Assembly (NCBI GenBank): GCA_001701135.1
Contig: DAAN01000007.1
Span: 1 to 32,967, forward strand
DNA length: 32,967 nt
Origin: Bacteroidales bacterium H3
GTDB lineage: Bacteria; Bacteroidota; Bacteroidia; Bacteroidales; Muribaculaceae
Direction: 5' to 3'
How positions within the stretch are numbered: position 1 is the stretch's first letter; each line of letters begins with the position of its first letter. This document shows, piece by piece, positions 17,263 to 24,617 of the stretch. The notes under the pieces were generated by a model. That model was not told the origin of the DNA. It saw only the letters and a list, made by a program, of their open reading frames with translations, and ran no database searches. Both the position numbers and the translations under genes were made by a program.

Positions 17263-17910
17263 ATGGAAAACGACAATCATCCCTCACTCCGCGACGCCCT
17301 CGCCGCGCCCTCGGGCGAGGTGCTGGCACGACTGTCGGGCAAACCGGGTGCACGCGACGCCGACCATTTCTATCCCGCCGCCGATGCCGCCGCCCACCCC
17401 TCGACCGATGCCGCCATCGACGAGTTTCTCAGCACCTACGGGCACCGCAGCGCCGAGGAGGATGAGCTGTTGGAACGCCTGATTTTCAACCCCGTGGGCG
17501 ACTACTCCGAGCAGCTTGCCCGCGAGGCCGGCGCGCCTGTGCCCCCAGCTCCGGGCGACGACACCCGCCAGGCCCGCATCGACCGTTTCCTCCTTGCCAA
17601 CCCTGCCGAAAGCACCGCCACTCCGCCCCCCGTCCCCGCCGCCAGCCCCGCGCCTGCCGCTACTGACTCTGCCCCGGTTGCCCGGTCGGAGCCCGCTCCG
17701 GCTCCACAGACTGCCGCGAAGGATTCCTCGCTGACCGAGTCTTTGGCCAAAATCTACATCAAAACACGCCGTTACGAGCGTGCTTACGAAATTCTTAACG
17801 ATTTAAGTTTGCGTTTTCCGGAAAAAAGTGCTTACTTTGCAGACCAATTGCGTTTCTTGCAGAAACTGATCGTCAACGAGCGCCATCTGCGCGCCCGCAA
17901 CCCTCAGTGA
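17263..17910 (+). CDS. Hypothetical protein with C-terminal TPR-like helices
   Basis: A 215-residue protein of unknown function. The N-terminal third is acidic and polar. A Pro/Ala-rich linker at about residues 95-158 (PPPVPAASPAPAATDSAPVA) joins it to a helical hairpin (SLAKIYIKTRRYERAYEILN and following) that resembles one or two TPR units. No signal peptide or membrane segment is seen, so it is probably cytoplasmic. It starts 10 bp after the lptE-like gene and ends 58 bp before secG. Similar small TPR proteins sit at this position in other Bacteroidales as I recall. A link with LPS export or Sec is only a guess from position. Confidence 0.8.
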   Translation: MENDNHPSLRDALAAPSGEVLARLSGKPGARDADHFYPAADAAAHPSTDAAIDEFLSTYGHRSAEEDELLERLIFNPVGDYSEQLAREAGAPVPPAPGDDTRQARIDRFLLANPAESTATPPPVPAASPAPAATDSAPVARSEPAPAPQTAAKDSSLTESLAKIYIKTRRYERAYEILNDLSLRFPEKSAYFADQLRFLQKLIVNERHLRARNPQ

Positions 17911-17968
17911 CAGAACCTAAACGCGCCCCGCAACCGTCATTAACCACGCGAAACTGTAATCAGATCCC

Positions 17969-18367
17969 ATGTATATCTTAACAATTGTATTAACCGTAAT
18001 CATTTCCGTTCTCCTGATCATCGTAGTGCTCGTGCAGAAGTCAAAGGGAGGTGGCCTCTCGTCGACCTTTGCCGGCTCCAACCAGATTATGGGTGTGCGC
18101 CGCACCAACGATTTCATCGAGAAGGCAACCTGGACTCTGGCTGGCATCATTTGCCTGCTGTCGATTCTCTCGGTGTTCGTGATGCCCAGCGTCGTTACCG
18201 GCGCCCGCGTAAAGCCCACCACCGAGATGCAGGTGGTCAAAGGCACCGAGACCCAGGCACCCGCGCCTGCCGCCGCTACACCTGCCGCACCCGCTGCTCC
18301 CGCTGCTGAAGCACCCGCAGCACCTGCCCCTGCAGCACCGGCGCCTGCCGCTCCCGCCGCCAACTGA
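17969..18367 (+). CDS. secG: Preprotein translocase subunit SecG with Ala/Pro-rich tail
   Basis: Small integral membrane subunit of the SecYEG channel, 132 residues. It has two transmembrane segments, at about residues 2-23 (YILTIVLTVIISVLLIIVVL) and 52-72 (ATWTLAGIICLLSILSVFVM). Between them is the typical loop KSKGGGLSSTFAGSNQIMGV. The last 40 or so residues are a low-complexity Ala/Pro tail, absent from E. coli SecG but seen in several Bacteroidetes homologues. It is the last gene of the cluster, and a hairpin follows at 18401-18423. Confidence 0.93.
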   Translation: MYILTIVLTVIISVLLIIVVLVQKSKGGGLSSTFAGSNQIMGVRRTNDFIEKATWTLAGIICLLSILSVFVMPSVVTGARVKPTTEMQVVKGTETQAPAPAAATPAAPAAPAAEAPAAPAPAAPAPAAPAAN

Positions 18368-18400
18368 CCGGAAACGAAATCTACAGAACATAACATCACA

Positions 18401-18423
18401 GGGAGCGCCCGCAAGGCGCTCCC
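18401..18423 (+). terminator. Hairpin after secG, probable terminator
   Basis: GGGAGCGCC (18401-18409) and GGCGCTCCC (18415-18423) form a perfect 9-bp GC-rich stem with a five-base loop. Only two Ts follow, so it is a weak fit to a classical intrinsic terminator but could still end or stabilise the transcript. Confidence 0.55.
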
Positions 18424-18463
18424 TTGACTGCGTGATAACCAGTCAGAGCTTGTTTAATAACTA

Positions 18464-19963
18464 ATGCATGCTGAATTCATAGAGATGCTGCGCCGCACGG
18501 GCGATGCGCGCTTCGACGGCCTGCCCGATGTGCTCGAAAACACCGCGCCGGAGGTGTCGGTGCGCCTCAACCCACGCAAACAGATGTGCCTGCCGACCGA
18601 CGGGATGGACGCGGAAAAAATGTATCTGCCGTCCGGTGCGGTTGAGGCGGGGCGCGTGCCGTGGTGGCCCGAAGCGGGCGTGTATCTCGCCGAGAGGCCA
18701 CGGTTTACCATGGACAGCGCGCTGCACCAGGGGCGCTATTACGTGCAGGACGCGTCGTCGATGATCACCGCTGCCGTGGCCCGTTGGCTCGGTCGCCTCA
18801 TCGGCCATCCCCTGCTGTGGCTCGACGCCTGCGCGGCTCCCGGCGGGAAAACCACCGCCGCCCTCGACGGACTTCCCGAGGGATCGTTTGTCCTCGCCAA
18901 CGAATTCGATTTCAAGCGCGCCGAAATTCTCTTTGAGAATGTGGTAAAATGGGGATCGCCCTATACCGCCGTGAGCCGCGGCGACACCTCGCGGCTGAGC
19001 CGGCTGCGCGGCATCTTCGATGTGGTGGCCGTCGACGCACCATGTTCCGGCGAAGGGATGATGCGCAAGGATGCCACCGCCCGCGAGCAATGGTCGCCAC
19101 ATCTGGTCGGGGAGTGCGCCTCCCTGCAGATGCAGATTGTGGAGAATGTGTGGGAGGCTCTGCGTCCCGGCGGCTTCCTCATCTACTCCACCTGCACTTT
19201 CAACACTGAGGAAAACGAGGCCAACGTGCGCCGCATCATCGACCGCTTTGGCGCCGAACCGGTTCGGCCGGAGTTCACCGACGCCGAAGGTCATCCCCTG
19301 CCGTCGCTCCCCTTCGACGGCGCCGTCACCCTCCCGGGCGAAGCGGAGCCGCTGCCGGCCATGCGTTTCATACCCGGGCGCATCCGCGGCGAGGGGCTGT
19401 TCATGGCCATTCTGCGCAAACCGGGAGAACTGCACCCCGCTATCCTCGACACCCCCGCCACCCCGAAGAACAAAAAGGGAGCAAAAGCCGCCGCCGGGGG
19501 TGCGAAAAGCGCCATCGACCCGAAACTCGCCGCACAGGCCACGGCATGGATCGACCCGGCGCAGGCCGCCTCTTTCGAGGTGTGCGCCGCCGACGCCGAC
19601 GGCACCCTCGGCATATTCCCCCGCGCGTGGAAGCATCTGCTGCCCCATCTGACACGCAACCTCGAGCTGCTCGCCGCCGGCACACCCGTCGCCACAGTCA
19701 AAGGGAAATCGCTCATACCGTGCCACCCGCTGGCAATGTCAACGGCGATGAATCCCGACGCATTCCCGCGCGTGGAACTGTCGGAGCGCGAGGCTCTTGT
19801 GTATCTTATGCGCGAAACGCCCGAACTCCCCGCCGGCACTCCCGCGGGATTCGTCACCGTCACCTTCGGCGGCTACCCTCTCGGCTTCATGAAGAATATC
19901 GGCAACCGCGCCAACAACCTCTACCCCAAAGAATGGAGAATAAAATCGAAACTCGCTCTGTGA
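18464..19963 (+). CDS. RsmB/RsmF (NOL1/NOP2/Sun) family rRNA cytosine-C5 methyltransferase
   Basis: SAM-dependent RNA m5C methyltransferase of 499 residues. The SAM-binding motif is DACAAPGGKT (121-130). The two catalytic cysteines are C194 in DAPCSGEGMM and C244 in YSTCTFNTEEN. The C-terminal part is of RsmF type (LSEREALVYLMRETPELP, then VTVTFGGYPLGFMKNIGNRA), so 16S rRNA is the most likely substrate, but the exact position cannot be read. An Ala/Lys-rich linker at about residues 325-350 joins the domains. The MATE gene starts inside its last codons (31-bp overlap), which suggests coupled translation. The ATG at 18464 is preceded by an inverted copy of the 16-mer found before tsaB. Confidence 0.9.
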   Translation: MHAEFIEMLRRTGDARFDGLPDVLENTAPEVSVRLNPRKQMCLPTDGMDAEKMYLPSGAVEAGRVPWWPEAGVYLAERPRFTMDSALHQGRYYVQDASSMITAAVARWLGRLIGHPLLWLDACAAPGGKTTAALDGLPEGSFVLANEFDFKRAEILFENVVKWGSPYTAVSRGDTSRLSRLRGIFDVVAVDAPCSGEGMMRKDATAREQWSPHLVGECASLQMQIVENVWEALRPGGFLIYSTCTFNTEENEANVRRIIDRFGAEPVRPEFTDAEGHPLPSLPFDGAVTLPGEAEPLPAMRFIPGRIRGEGLFMAILRKPGELHPAILDTPATPKNKKGAKAAAGGAKSAIDPKLAAQATAWIDPAQAASFEVCAADADGTLGIFPRAWKHLLPHLTRNLELLAAGTPVATVKGKSLIPCHPLAMSTAMNPDAFPRVELSEREALVYLMRETPELPAGTPAGFVTVTFGGYPLGFMKNIGNRANNLYPKEWRIKSKLAL

Positions 19964-21306
19964 CACCGGGCCGCGTCCACACCTATGTTGCCGACTGCCT
20001 GCGGATAATCCGACTGGGGTTTCCGGTGCTCGTGTCGCAGCTCGGCACTATCGTGGTAGGTTTCGCCGACAACATAATGGTGGGACACTACAGCACCGAC
20101 GCCCTGGCATCGGCCTCGTTTGTCAACAACATATTCAACCTGCCTATGCTGGGCGCCATGGGCTTCTCCTACGGCATAACCCCGATTGTGGGGGCGCTCT
20201 TCACCAATGGCAACCGCGAGAAAATCGGACGGGTGCTCCGCGCCGCTGCGATCGCCAATCTGGTGCTGGCGCTGGCGCTGATGGCGGTGATGGCCGGCGT
20301 CTACATCCTCCTCCCGCACATGGGGCAACCCGCCTATCTGCTCCCGGTGATCCGACCCTATTTCCTGATTTTTCTGGCGGGGATGCTGCCGGTGTGCCTG
20401 TTCAACGCTTTCGCGCAATGGAGCTACGGCATCCGCAACACCGCCATGCCCATGTGGATAATGTTAGGGGCCAACCTCCTCAACATCTTAGGTAACTATA
20501 TCCTCATTTTCGGCCATTTCGGCGCCCCCGAGATGGGACTGACCGGCGCGGGCGTGTCGACTCTTGCGGCCCGCTGCCTCTGCGCCGTCACCATCGTTGC
20601 CATCTTTTTCCGCGCCTCACGATATCGCGACTACGCGCTCGGATTCCGCCGCAAAGCCCTCCCGGGCGATTTCGGCACCGTGCTGAGGATGTCGTGGCCG
20701 GTAGCGCTGCAGATGTCGTTCGAGACGGGCGCTTTCTCGGGATGCGCCATTTTCTGCGGCTGGCTGGGCGCCATCGAGATGGCATCGTTCCAGATAATCG
20801 TGGTGGTGGGCATGCTCGGTTTCTGCTTCTATTATGCCATCGGCACGGCCACGGCGGTGCTGGTGTCGAACGGAGCGGGAGCCTCCGACGCCCGCGACAT
20901 GCGCGCCAAAGCCATGGCCGGATATGGCGTGACGCTGCTCATGTGCGCAATCTCGTGCCTCGGTTTCAGCCTCTTCGCGCGCCACCTCATAGCGCTTTTC
21001 ACCGAAGATGCCGCGGTGATCGCCGCCGCCTGCGCGGTGATTTTCCCTCTTGTGCTCTACCAGGTTGCCGACGCCACGCAGATCAATTTCGCCAACTCGC
21101 TGCGCGGCACCGGCAATGTCAAGCCGATGATGTGGATCTCGCTGGGGAGCTATGTCATCGTCGGCATCCCCTCGTCGTATCTGCTGGCGTTTCCCCTCGG
21201 ACTGGGACTCTTCGGCATCGTGCTCAGTTTCTCGGTGTCGCTCTTCCTTGCCGCCGGACTCTACATGACCTACTTCTTCCGCACCGTCAGAAAAGCGGAA
21301 AAATGA
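19933..21306 (+). CDS. MATE family efflux transporter
   Basis: Inner-membrane multidrug or toxin antiporter of 457 residues, the usual MATE length, with about twelve hydrophobic helices. Family segments are VLVSQLGTIVVGFADNIMVG in the first helices, FVNNIFNLPMLGAMGFSYGI, and the second-half counterpart PVALQMSFETGAFSGCAIFC. The start is the ATG at 19933, overlapping the end of the methyltransferase gene by 31 bp. The same frame is open much further upstream, but that part is only the shadow of the methyltransferase gene. The substrate and coupling ion cannot be told from sequence. Confidence 0.92.
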   Translation: MENKIETRSVTPGRVHTYVADCLRIIRLGFPVLVSQLGTIVVGFADNIMVGHYSTDALASASFVNNIFNLPMLGAMGFSYGITPIVGALFTNGNREKIGRVLRAAAIANLVLALALMAVMAGVYILLPHMGQPAYLLPVIRPYFLIFLAGMLPVCLFNAFAQWSYGIRNTAMPMWIMLGANLLNILGNYILIFGHFGAPEMGLTGAGVSTLAARCLCAVTIVAIFFRASRYRDYALGFRRKALPGDFGTVLRMSWPVALQMSFETGAFSGCAIFCGWLGAIEMASFQIIVVVGMLGFCFYYAIGTATAVLVSNGAGASDARDMRAKAMAGYGVTLLMCAISCLGFSLFARHLIALFTEDAAVIAAACAVIFPLVLYQVADATQINFANSLRGTGNVKPMMWISLGSYVIVGIPSSYLLAFPLGLGLFGIVLSFSVSLFLAAGLYMTYFFRTVRKAEK

Positions 21307-21328
21307 TGGCCGTTTCGTCTTTTTTCGC

Positions 21329-21336
21329 TACTTTTG
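21329..21336 (+). promoter_or_regulatory. -7 promoter box before the DUF308-like gene
   Basis: TACTTTTG matches the TAnnTTTG consensus 79 bp before the ATG at 21415. No good -33 TTTG is seen at the usual spacing, so confidence is moderate. The 22-bp tandem duplication would lie in the leader. Confidence 0.5.
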
Positions 21337-21346
21337 CGTTTACATA

Positions 21347-21390
21347 ATAAGGCAACAGCCTCCCCGACATAAGGCAACAGCCTCCCCCAC
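21347..21390. repeat. 22-bp tandem duplication in a leader region
   Basis: A 22-bp unit beginning ATAAGGCAACAGCCTCCCC occurs at 21347-21368 and again at 21369-21390 with one difference (GAC against CAC at the end). It lies between the -7 box and the start codon of the following gene. Confidence 0.92.
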
Positions 21391-21414
21391 CCCGACAACT
21401 AAATTATTTTTGAG

Positions 21415-22212
21415 ATGGATACTGATAACATAAAACCCGACACACAAACTGCTGAAACCACTCCTCCGCCAATCCCTGTAACTCCAACTGAGAAGCCGAC
21501 GGAGATCCCTGCAGCCGAGAAAACCGTTGACATAGCACGTCAGCGCCGCCAGGCCGCCGTGGAGCAGAACATCGACCTGCTCGGTGCCGACCGCGCCATC
21601 ACCCCCTCGCAGCTCTCCAACGTGCTCATGTCGGTGCTGATGGCCATTATCGGTCTGGTGTTTATCGGGTGGTGCGACCAGCCGCGCCTCCATCAGGCGA
21701 TAATGGTGATAGCAGCCCTGGCATTCATCATCCCCGGCCTTGCACTGCTCATGTCGCTCATCGGCAAGAAGGACCGACGCGCCGGCGTTGGGGTCGGCAA
21801 CGGCGTCTGCGGCGCCGTTGCGCTGATATTGGGCATCGTGATCCTTGTGGCGCCCGACGTTTTCAAACCTTTCCTGGTATATCTTTTCGGGGGCGTGCTT
21901 ATCCTCATCGCCATCTGGCAGTTCTATCTGATGCTGCGCCGCAACCGCGTGGTCGACTACCCCGCATGGCTCAAACTGCTCCCGGTGCTGGTGGCCGCCA
22001 CCGGCATTGTGATGTGTGTGCTCGACATCTTCCGCTATAACGAGAGCAGCGGCTCGCTGAAATGGACCATGCTCGCCGCAGGCTTCGGTTTCACGGTTAT
22101 AGGCCTCACAGGGCTGATAATCAGCTACTACGCTGCGCGCAACAACCACACCGTGAAACGCATCCTCGCTGCCCGCGCCGCCCGTGCCCGCCAGCAGAAA
22201 CAGCAGCAGTGA
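21415..22212 (+). CDS. Multi-pass membrane protein, DUF308-like
   Basis: A 265-residue inner-membrane protein of unknown function. The first 70 residues are polar, Thr/Pro-rich and probably cytoplasmic. About six hydrophobic helices follow: around 72-86 (VLMSVLMAIIGLVFIG), 93-112 (AIMVIAALAFIIPGLALLMS), 124-142, 145-165, 185-203 and 218-240 (MLAAGFGFTVIGLTGLIISY). The tail is very basic and Gln-rich (RAARARQQKQQQ). Paired short helices recall the DUF308/HdeD-like family, but I am not certain. It seems to be a stand-alone gene with its own -7 box. Confidence 0.7.
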   Translation: MDTDNIKPDTQTAETTPPPIPVTPTEKPTEIPAAEKTVDIARQRRQAAVEQNIDLLGADRAITPSQLSNVLMSVLMAIIGLVFIGWCDQPRLHQAIMVIAALAFIIPGLALLMSLIGKKDRRAGVGVGNGVCGAVALILGIVILVAPDVFKPFLVYLFGGVLILIAIWQFYLMLRRNRVVDYPAWLKLLPVLVAATGIVMCVLDIFRYNESSGSLKWTMLAAGFGFTVIGLTGLIISYYAARNNHTVKRILAARAARARQQKQQQ

Positions 22213-22233
22213 CACCAATGCGTTAACGAATTT

Positions 22234-22265
22234 ATTGCGGGTGTAGCGAAAAAATTGTATTTTTG
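22234..22265 (+). promoter_or_regulatory. Promoter for the COG0523 GTPase gene
   Basis: The -7 box TATTTTTG (22258-22265) matches TAnnTTTG exactly. ATTG at 22234-22237, one mismatch from the -33 TTTG, lies 20 bases upstream. Predicted transcription would start near 22272, inside the direct repeats at 22269-22291. Confidence 0.65.
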
Positions 22266-22268
22266 CGG

Positions 22269-22291
22269 AAAGTTAGCACTAAAAGTTAGCA
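22269..22291. repeat. Direct repeat AAAGTTAGCA at the GTPase transcription start
   Basis: AAAGTTAGCA occurs at 22269-22278 and 22282-22291, a 13-bp period. The repeats overlap the predicted transcription start and end 11 bp before the ATG, a position suitable for a repressor site. Confidence 0.7.
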
Positions 22292-22302
22292 TTATTCGCA
22301 AA

Positions 22303-23565
22303 ATGAAAGAAGGGATCACACCCGTGCTGCTGCTGACCGGATACCTGGGCAGCGGCAAAACCACACTTCTCAACAACATACTGCGCAACGAGCGCGGCAT
22401 ACGCTTCGCCGTGATTGTCAACGATATAGGCGAAGTCAATATCGACGAGACCCTAATCCGCAAGGAGGGAATCGTGGGTAACGGATCCACCGACGACCTC
22501 GTGGCCCTGCAGAACGGCTGCATATGCTGCACCCTGAAGATGGACCTGATAAAGCAGCTGGCCGAACTGGTGGCCATGCGGCAGTTTGACTACATCGTCA
22601 TAGAGGCCAGCGGCATCTGCGAGCCGGCGCCTATCGCCCAGACCATCAGCGCAATGAGTCAGATCCGCGAAGAGGAGTTGCGCCGCGCCATGCCCCGCCT
22701 CGACTGCATCTGCACCGTGGTCGACGCCCTGCGCCTGCGCGACGAATTCGGCTGCGGCCGGTCGCTGAAAGGGCGCTCCTTCGGCGAGGACGACATCGAA
22801 AACCTCATCATCGACCAGATAGAATTCTGCAACGTGATACTTCTGAACAAGATTTCGGAGGTCACCGCCGACGAGGCCGCCGCCATAAAGGCCGTGATAC
22901 GCGCCCTGCAGCCCTCGGCGAAAATCATCGAGTGCGACTACTGCGACGTGGACCTCTCGGAACTGGTCAACACCCGCATGTTCGACTTCGAACAGGTGGC
23001 CAACTCAGCCACCTGGGTTCAGAAACTCACCGAGCAGCACCACGACGACGATGACGACGATGATGACCACGAGGAGCACCATCACCACAATCATGAGGAG
23101 CACCATCACCACCACGACGAAGACCATTCGCACTGCGATCATGAGCATGGCGTGTGCCACTGCCACCACCATCACCACCATGGCGAAGGGGAGGCACTCG
23201 AATATGGCATCTCCACATTTGTCTACTTCCGTCGCCGGCCATTCAATTTCGAAAAATTCGACCGCTTCCTCGACAAAGGGTGGCCCCGCTCGGTGATACG
23301 CTGCAAGGGCGTGATATATTTCAGCCAGAACCGCGCCATGTCGCTGCTGTTCGAGCAGGCCGGGCGTCAGAAATCGATCAAGGAGGCCGGCCTGTGGTAT
23401 GCCGAGGCGCCCGAAAACGAATTACAGCAGCTTATGGCCATGGATCCGGGCTTTGCCAACGACTGGGACGAGCAGTATGGCGACCGCATGGAAAAACTCG
23501 TTTTCATAGGCCGCGACATGGACCGCCACGCCATCACCGAGGCCCTCGACGCCTGCCTGGAATAA
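22303..23565 (+). CDS. COG0523/CobW-family GTPase with His-rich metal-binding region
   Basis: Putative metallochaperone GTPase of 420 residues. Walker A is GYLGSGKTT (13-21), and the family CxCC metal site is GCICC (C73, C75, C76), followed by EASGICEPAPIAQTI. The guanine-specificity position reads LLNKISEV, with Ser where NKxD has Asp. At about residues 246-294 there is a very His/Asp-rich stretch, nearly all His, Asp, Glu and Cys, then the CobW C-terminal domain (YGISTFVYFRRRPFNFEKFD). Zinc handling is the most likely role by analogy with YciC/ZNG1. A TTG at 22255 would extend the frame back through the promoter, so I choose the ATG at 22303. proC begins 4 bp after its stop. Confidence 0.92.
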   Translation: MKEGITPVLLLTGYLGSGKTTLLNNILRNERGIRFAVIVNDIGEVNIDETLIRKEGIVGNGSTDDLVALQNGCICCTLKMDLIKQLAELVAMRQFDYIVIEASGICEPAPIAQTISAMSQIREEELRRAMPRLDCICTVVDALRLRDEFGCGRSLKGRSFGEDDIENLIIDQIEFCNVILLNKISEVTADEAAAIKAVIRALQPSAKIIECDYCDVDLSELVNTRMFDFEQVANSATWVQKLTEQHHDDDDDDDDHEEHHHHNHEEHHHHHDEDHSHCDHEHGVCHCHHHHHHGEGEALEYGISTFVYFRRRPFNFEKFDRFLDKGWPRSVIRCKGVIYFSQNRAMSLLFEQAGRQKSIKEAGLWYAEAPENELQQLMAMDPGFANDWDEQYGDRMEKLVFIGRDMDRHAITEALDACLE

Positions 23566-23569
23566 TGTA

Positions 23570-24385
23570 ATGTATATAGAAATGACTGAAACGATAACCG
23601 AAGCCCGCATCGCCGTGATCGGCGCGGGCGCCATGGGCGGCGCTTTTGCCGCCGGACTGGTCAGCGCGGGCATCGACCCTTCGCACATCAGCGTGGCCAA
23701 CCCCCACATGGAACGTCTGGAGCCGCTGAAAGCTCTCGGCATGTTTGTCACCACCGACAATGCCGCCGTGGTCACCGGCGCCGACCTCGTGGTCATCGCC
23801 GTGAAACCATGGATCGTAAAGAGTGTGGTGGAGGAGATCCGCGACTCGATCGACTACGACACCCAGGAGGTGACCTGCATCGTGGCCGGCATCCCCGGCG
23901 AGGAACTGATGCAGTGGTGGCGCCGCGGCGACGACGAACGGCTGCCGGCGCTGTCCATCTCCATGCCCAACACCGCCATGTCGGTGGGCAAGTCGATGAC
24001 TTTCAACGTGGCTCTGCAGGGCGACGCCCCCCTGGCCATGCAGTCGCTGGCCATGATGGGACGCGTGATGCAGATACCCGAACGGCTGCTGCCGGCTGCC
24101 ACGGCTCTGGCCTCCTGCGGCATCGCCTACGCCCTGCGCTATGTGCGCGCCGCCACCGAGGGTGGCGTGCAGATGGGGTTCCGCGCTTCCGAGGCTCAGG
24201 AGATTGTGGCCGCCACTATCGAAGGCGCCGCCGCCCTGCTGAGCCGTCCCGACGCACATGCCGAGGCTGAAATCGACAAGGTGACCACCCCCGGAGGTGT
24301 CACCATCCGCGGTCTCAACGCCATGGAGCGCGAGGGATTCACCAACGCCGTGATCGCCGGCCTGCTCGCCTCCTGCAACAAATAA
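23570..24385 (+). CDS. proC: Pyrroline-5-carboxylate reductase (ProC)
   Basis: Catalyses the last step of proline synthesis, NAD(P)H-dependent reduction of pyrroline-5-carboxylate. The 271-residue protein has the Rossmann motif IAVIGAGAMGGAFAAGL near its start. The C-terminal dimerisation/active-site region includes TTPGGVTIRGLNAMEREGF, the P5CR signature. An alternative ATG at 23582 would remove four residues and is equally plausible; both begin before the first strand. It follows the GTPase gene by 4 bp, so the two are probably on one transcript. proB and proA follow, completing the pathway from glutamate. Confidence 0.95.
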   Translation: MYIEMTETITEARIAVIGAGAMGGAFAAGLVSAGIDPSHISVANPHMERLEPLKALGMFVTTDNAAVVTGADLVVIAVKPWIVKSVVEEIRDSIDYDTQEVTCIVAGIPGEELMQWWRRGDDERLPALSISMPNTAMSVGKSMTFNVALQGDAPLAMQSLAMMGRVMQIPERLLPAATALASCGIAYALRYVRAATEGGVQMGFRASEAQEIVAATIEGAAALLSRPDAHAEAEIDKVTTPGGVTIRGLNAMEREGFTNAVIAGLLASCNK

Positions 24386-24401
24386 CCATGGTATAAGCAT
24401 T

Positions 24402-24480
24402 AGTTAAGGCGGCTGGAAAGCCGCCTCTCCACAAGGGCTTGTGGAGAGGATTGTGGGGCGGCGGCTTTCCTGCCGCCGTA
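24402..24480. repeat. Inverted pair of REP-like palindromes between proC and proB
   Basis: The first element holds GGCGGCTGGAAAGCCGCC (24408-24425), a 7-bp stem. Next, CTCTCCACAAG (24425-24435) pairs with CTTGTGGAGAG (24438-24448). The third hairpin, CGGCGGC (24459-24465) with GCCGCCG (24472-24478), resembles the first element in reverse orientation. The unit looks like a paired REP element. Confidence 0.85.
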
Positions 24481-24572
24481 CACAAAAATCACAGTAGATT
24501 TAATCAATTATAAATGAAGAATATAACGAACAGGACGGCAGATGATCCGGCGGCTAAAAGCCACAACGCCAC

Positions 24573-24617
24573 AGTTAAGGCGGCTAGAAAGCCGCCTCTC
24601 CACACAAGCCGCTCCAT
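24573..24617. repeat. REP-like palindrome abutting the proB start
   Basis: Bases 24573-24604 match 24402-24433 at 31 of 32 positions. The following GCCGCTCCAT (24608-24617) also ends the reversed copy at the right edge of the window. A partial copy (CCGGCGGCTAAAAGCC) lies just upstream at 24547-24562. The repeat includes the first two bases of the likely proB ATG. Confidence 0.85.

Noticed and set aside
22255..22302. TTG start extending the GTPase by 16 residues
   Set aside because: It lies within the -7 promoter box, and the family N-terminus begins at the ATG at 22303.
23037..23190. Microsatellite or repeat array
   Set aside because: The repeated CAC/CAT/GAC/GAG codons are in frame and encode the His/Asp-rich region of the GTPase.
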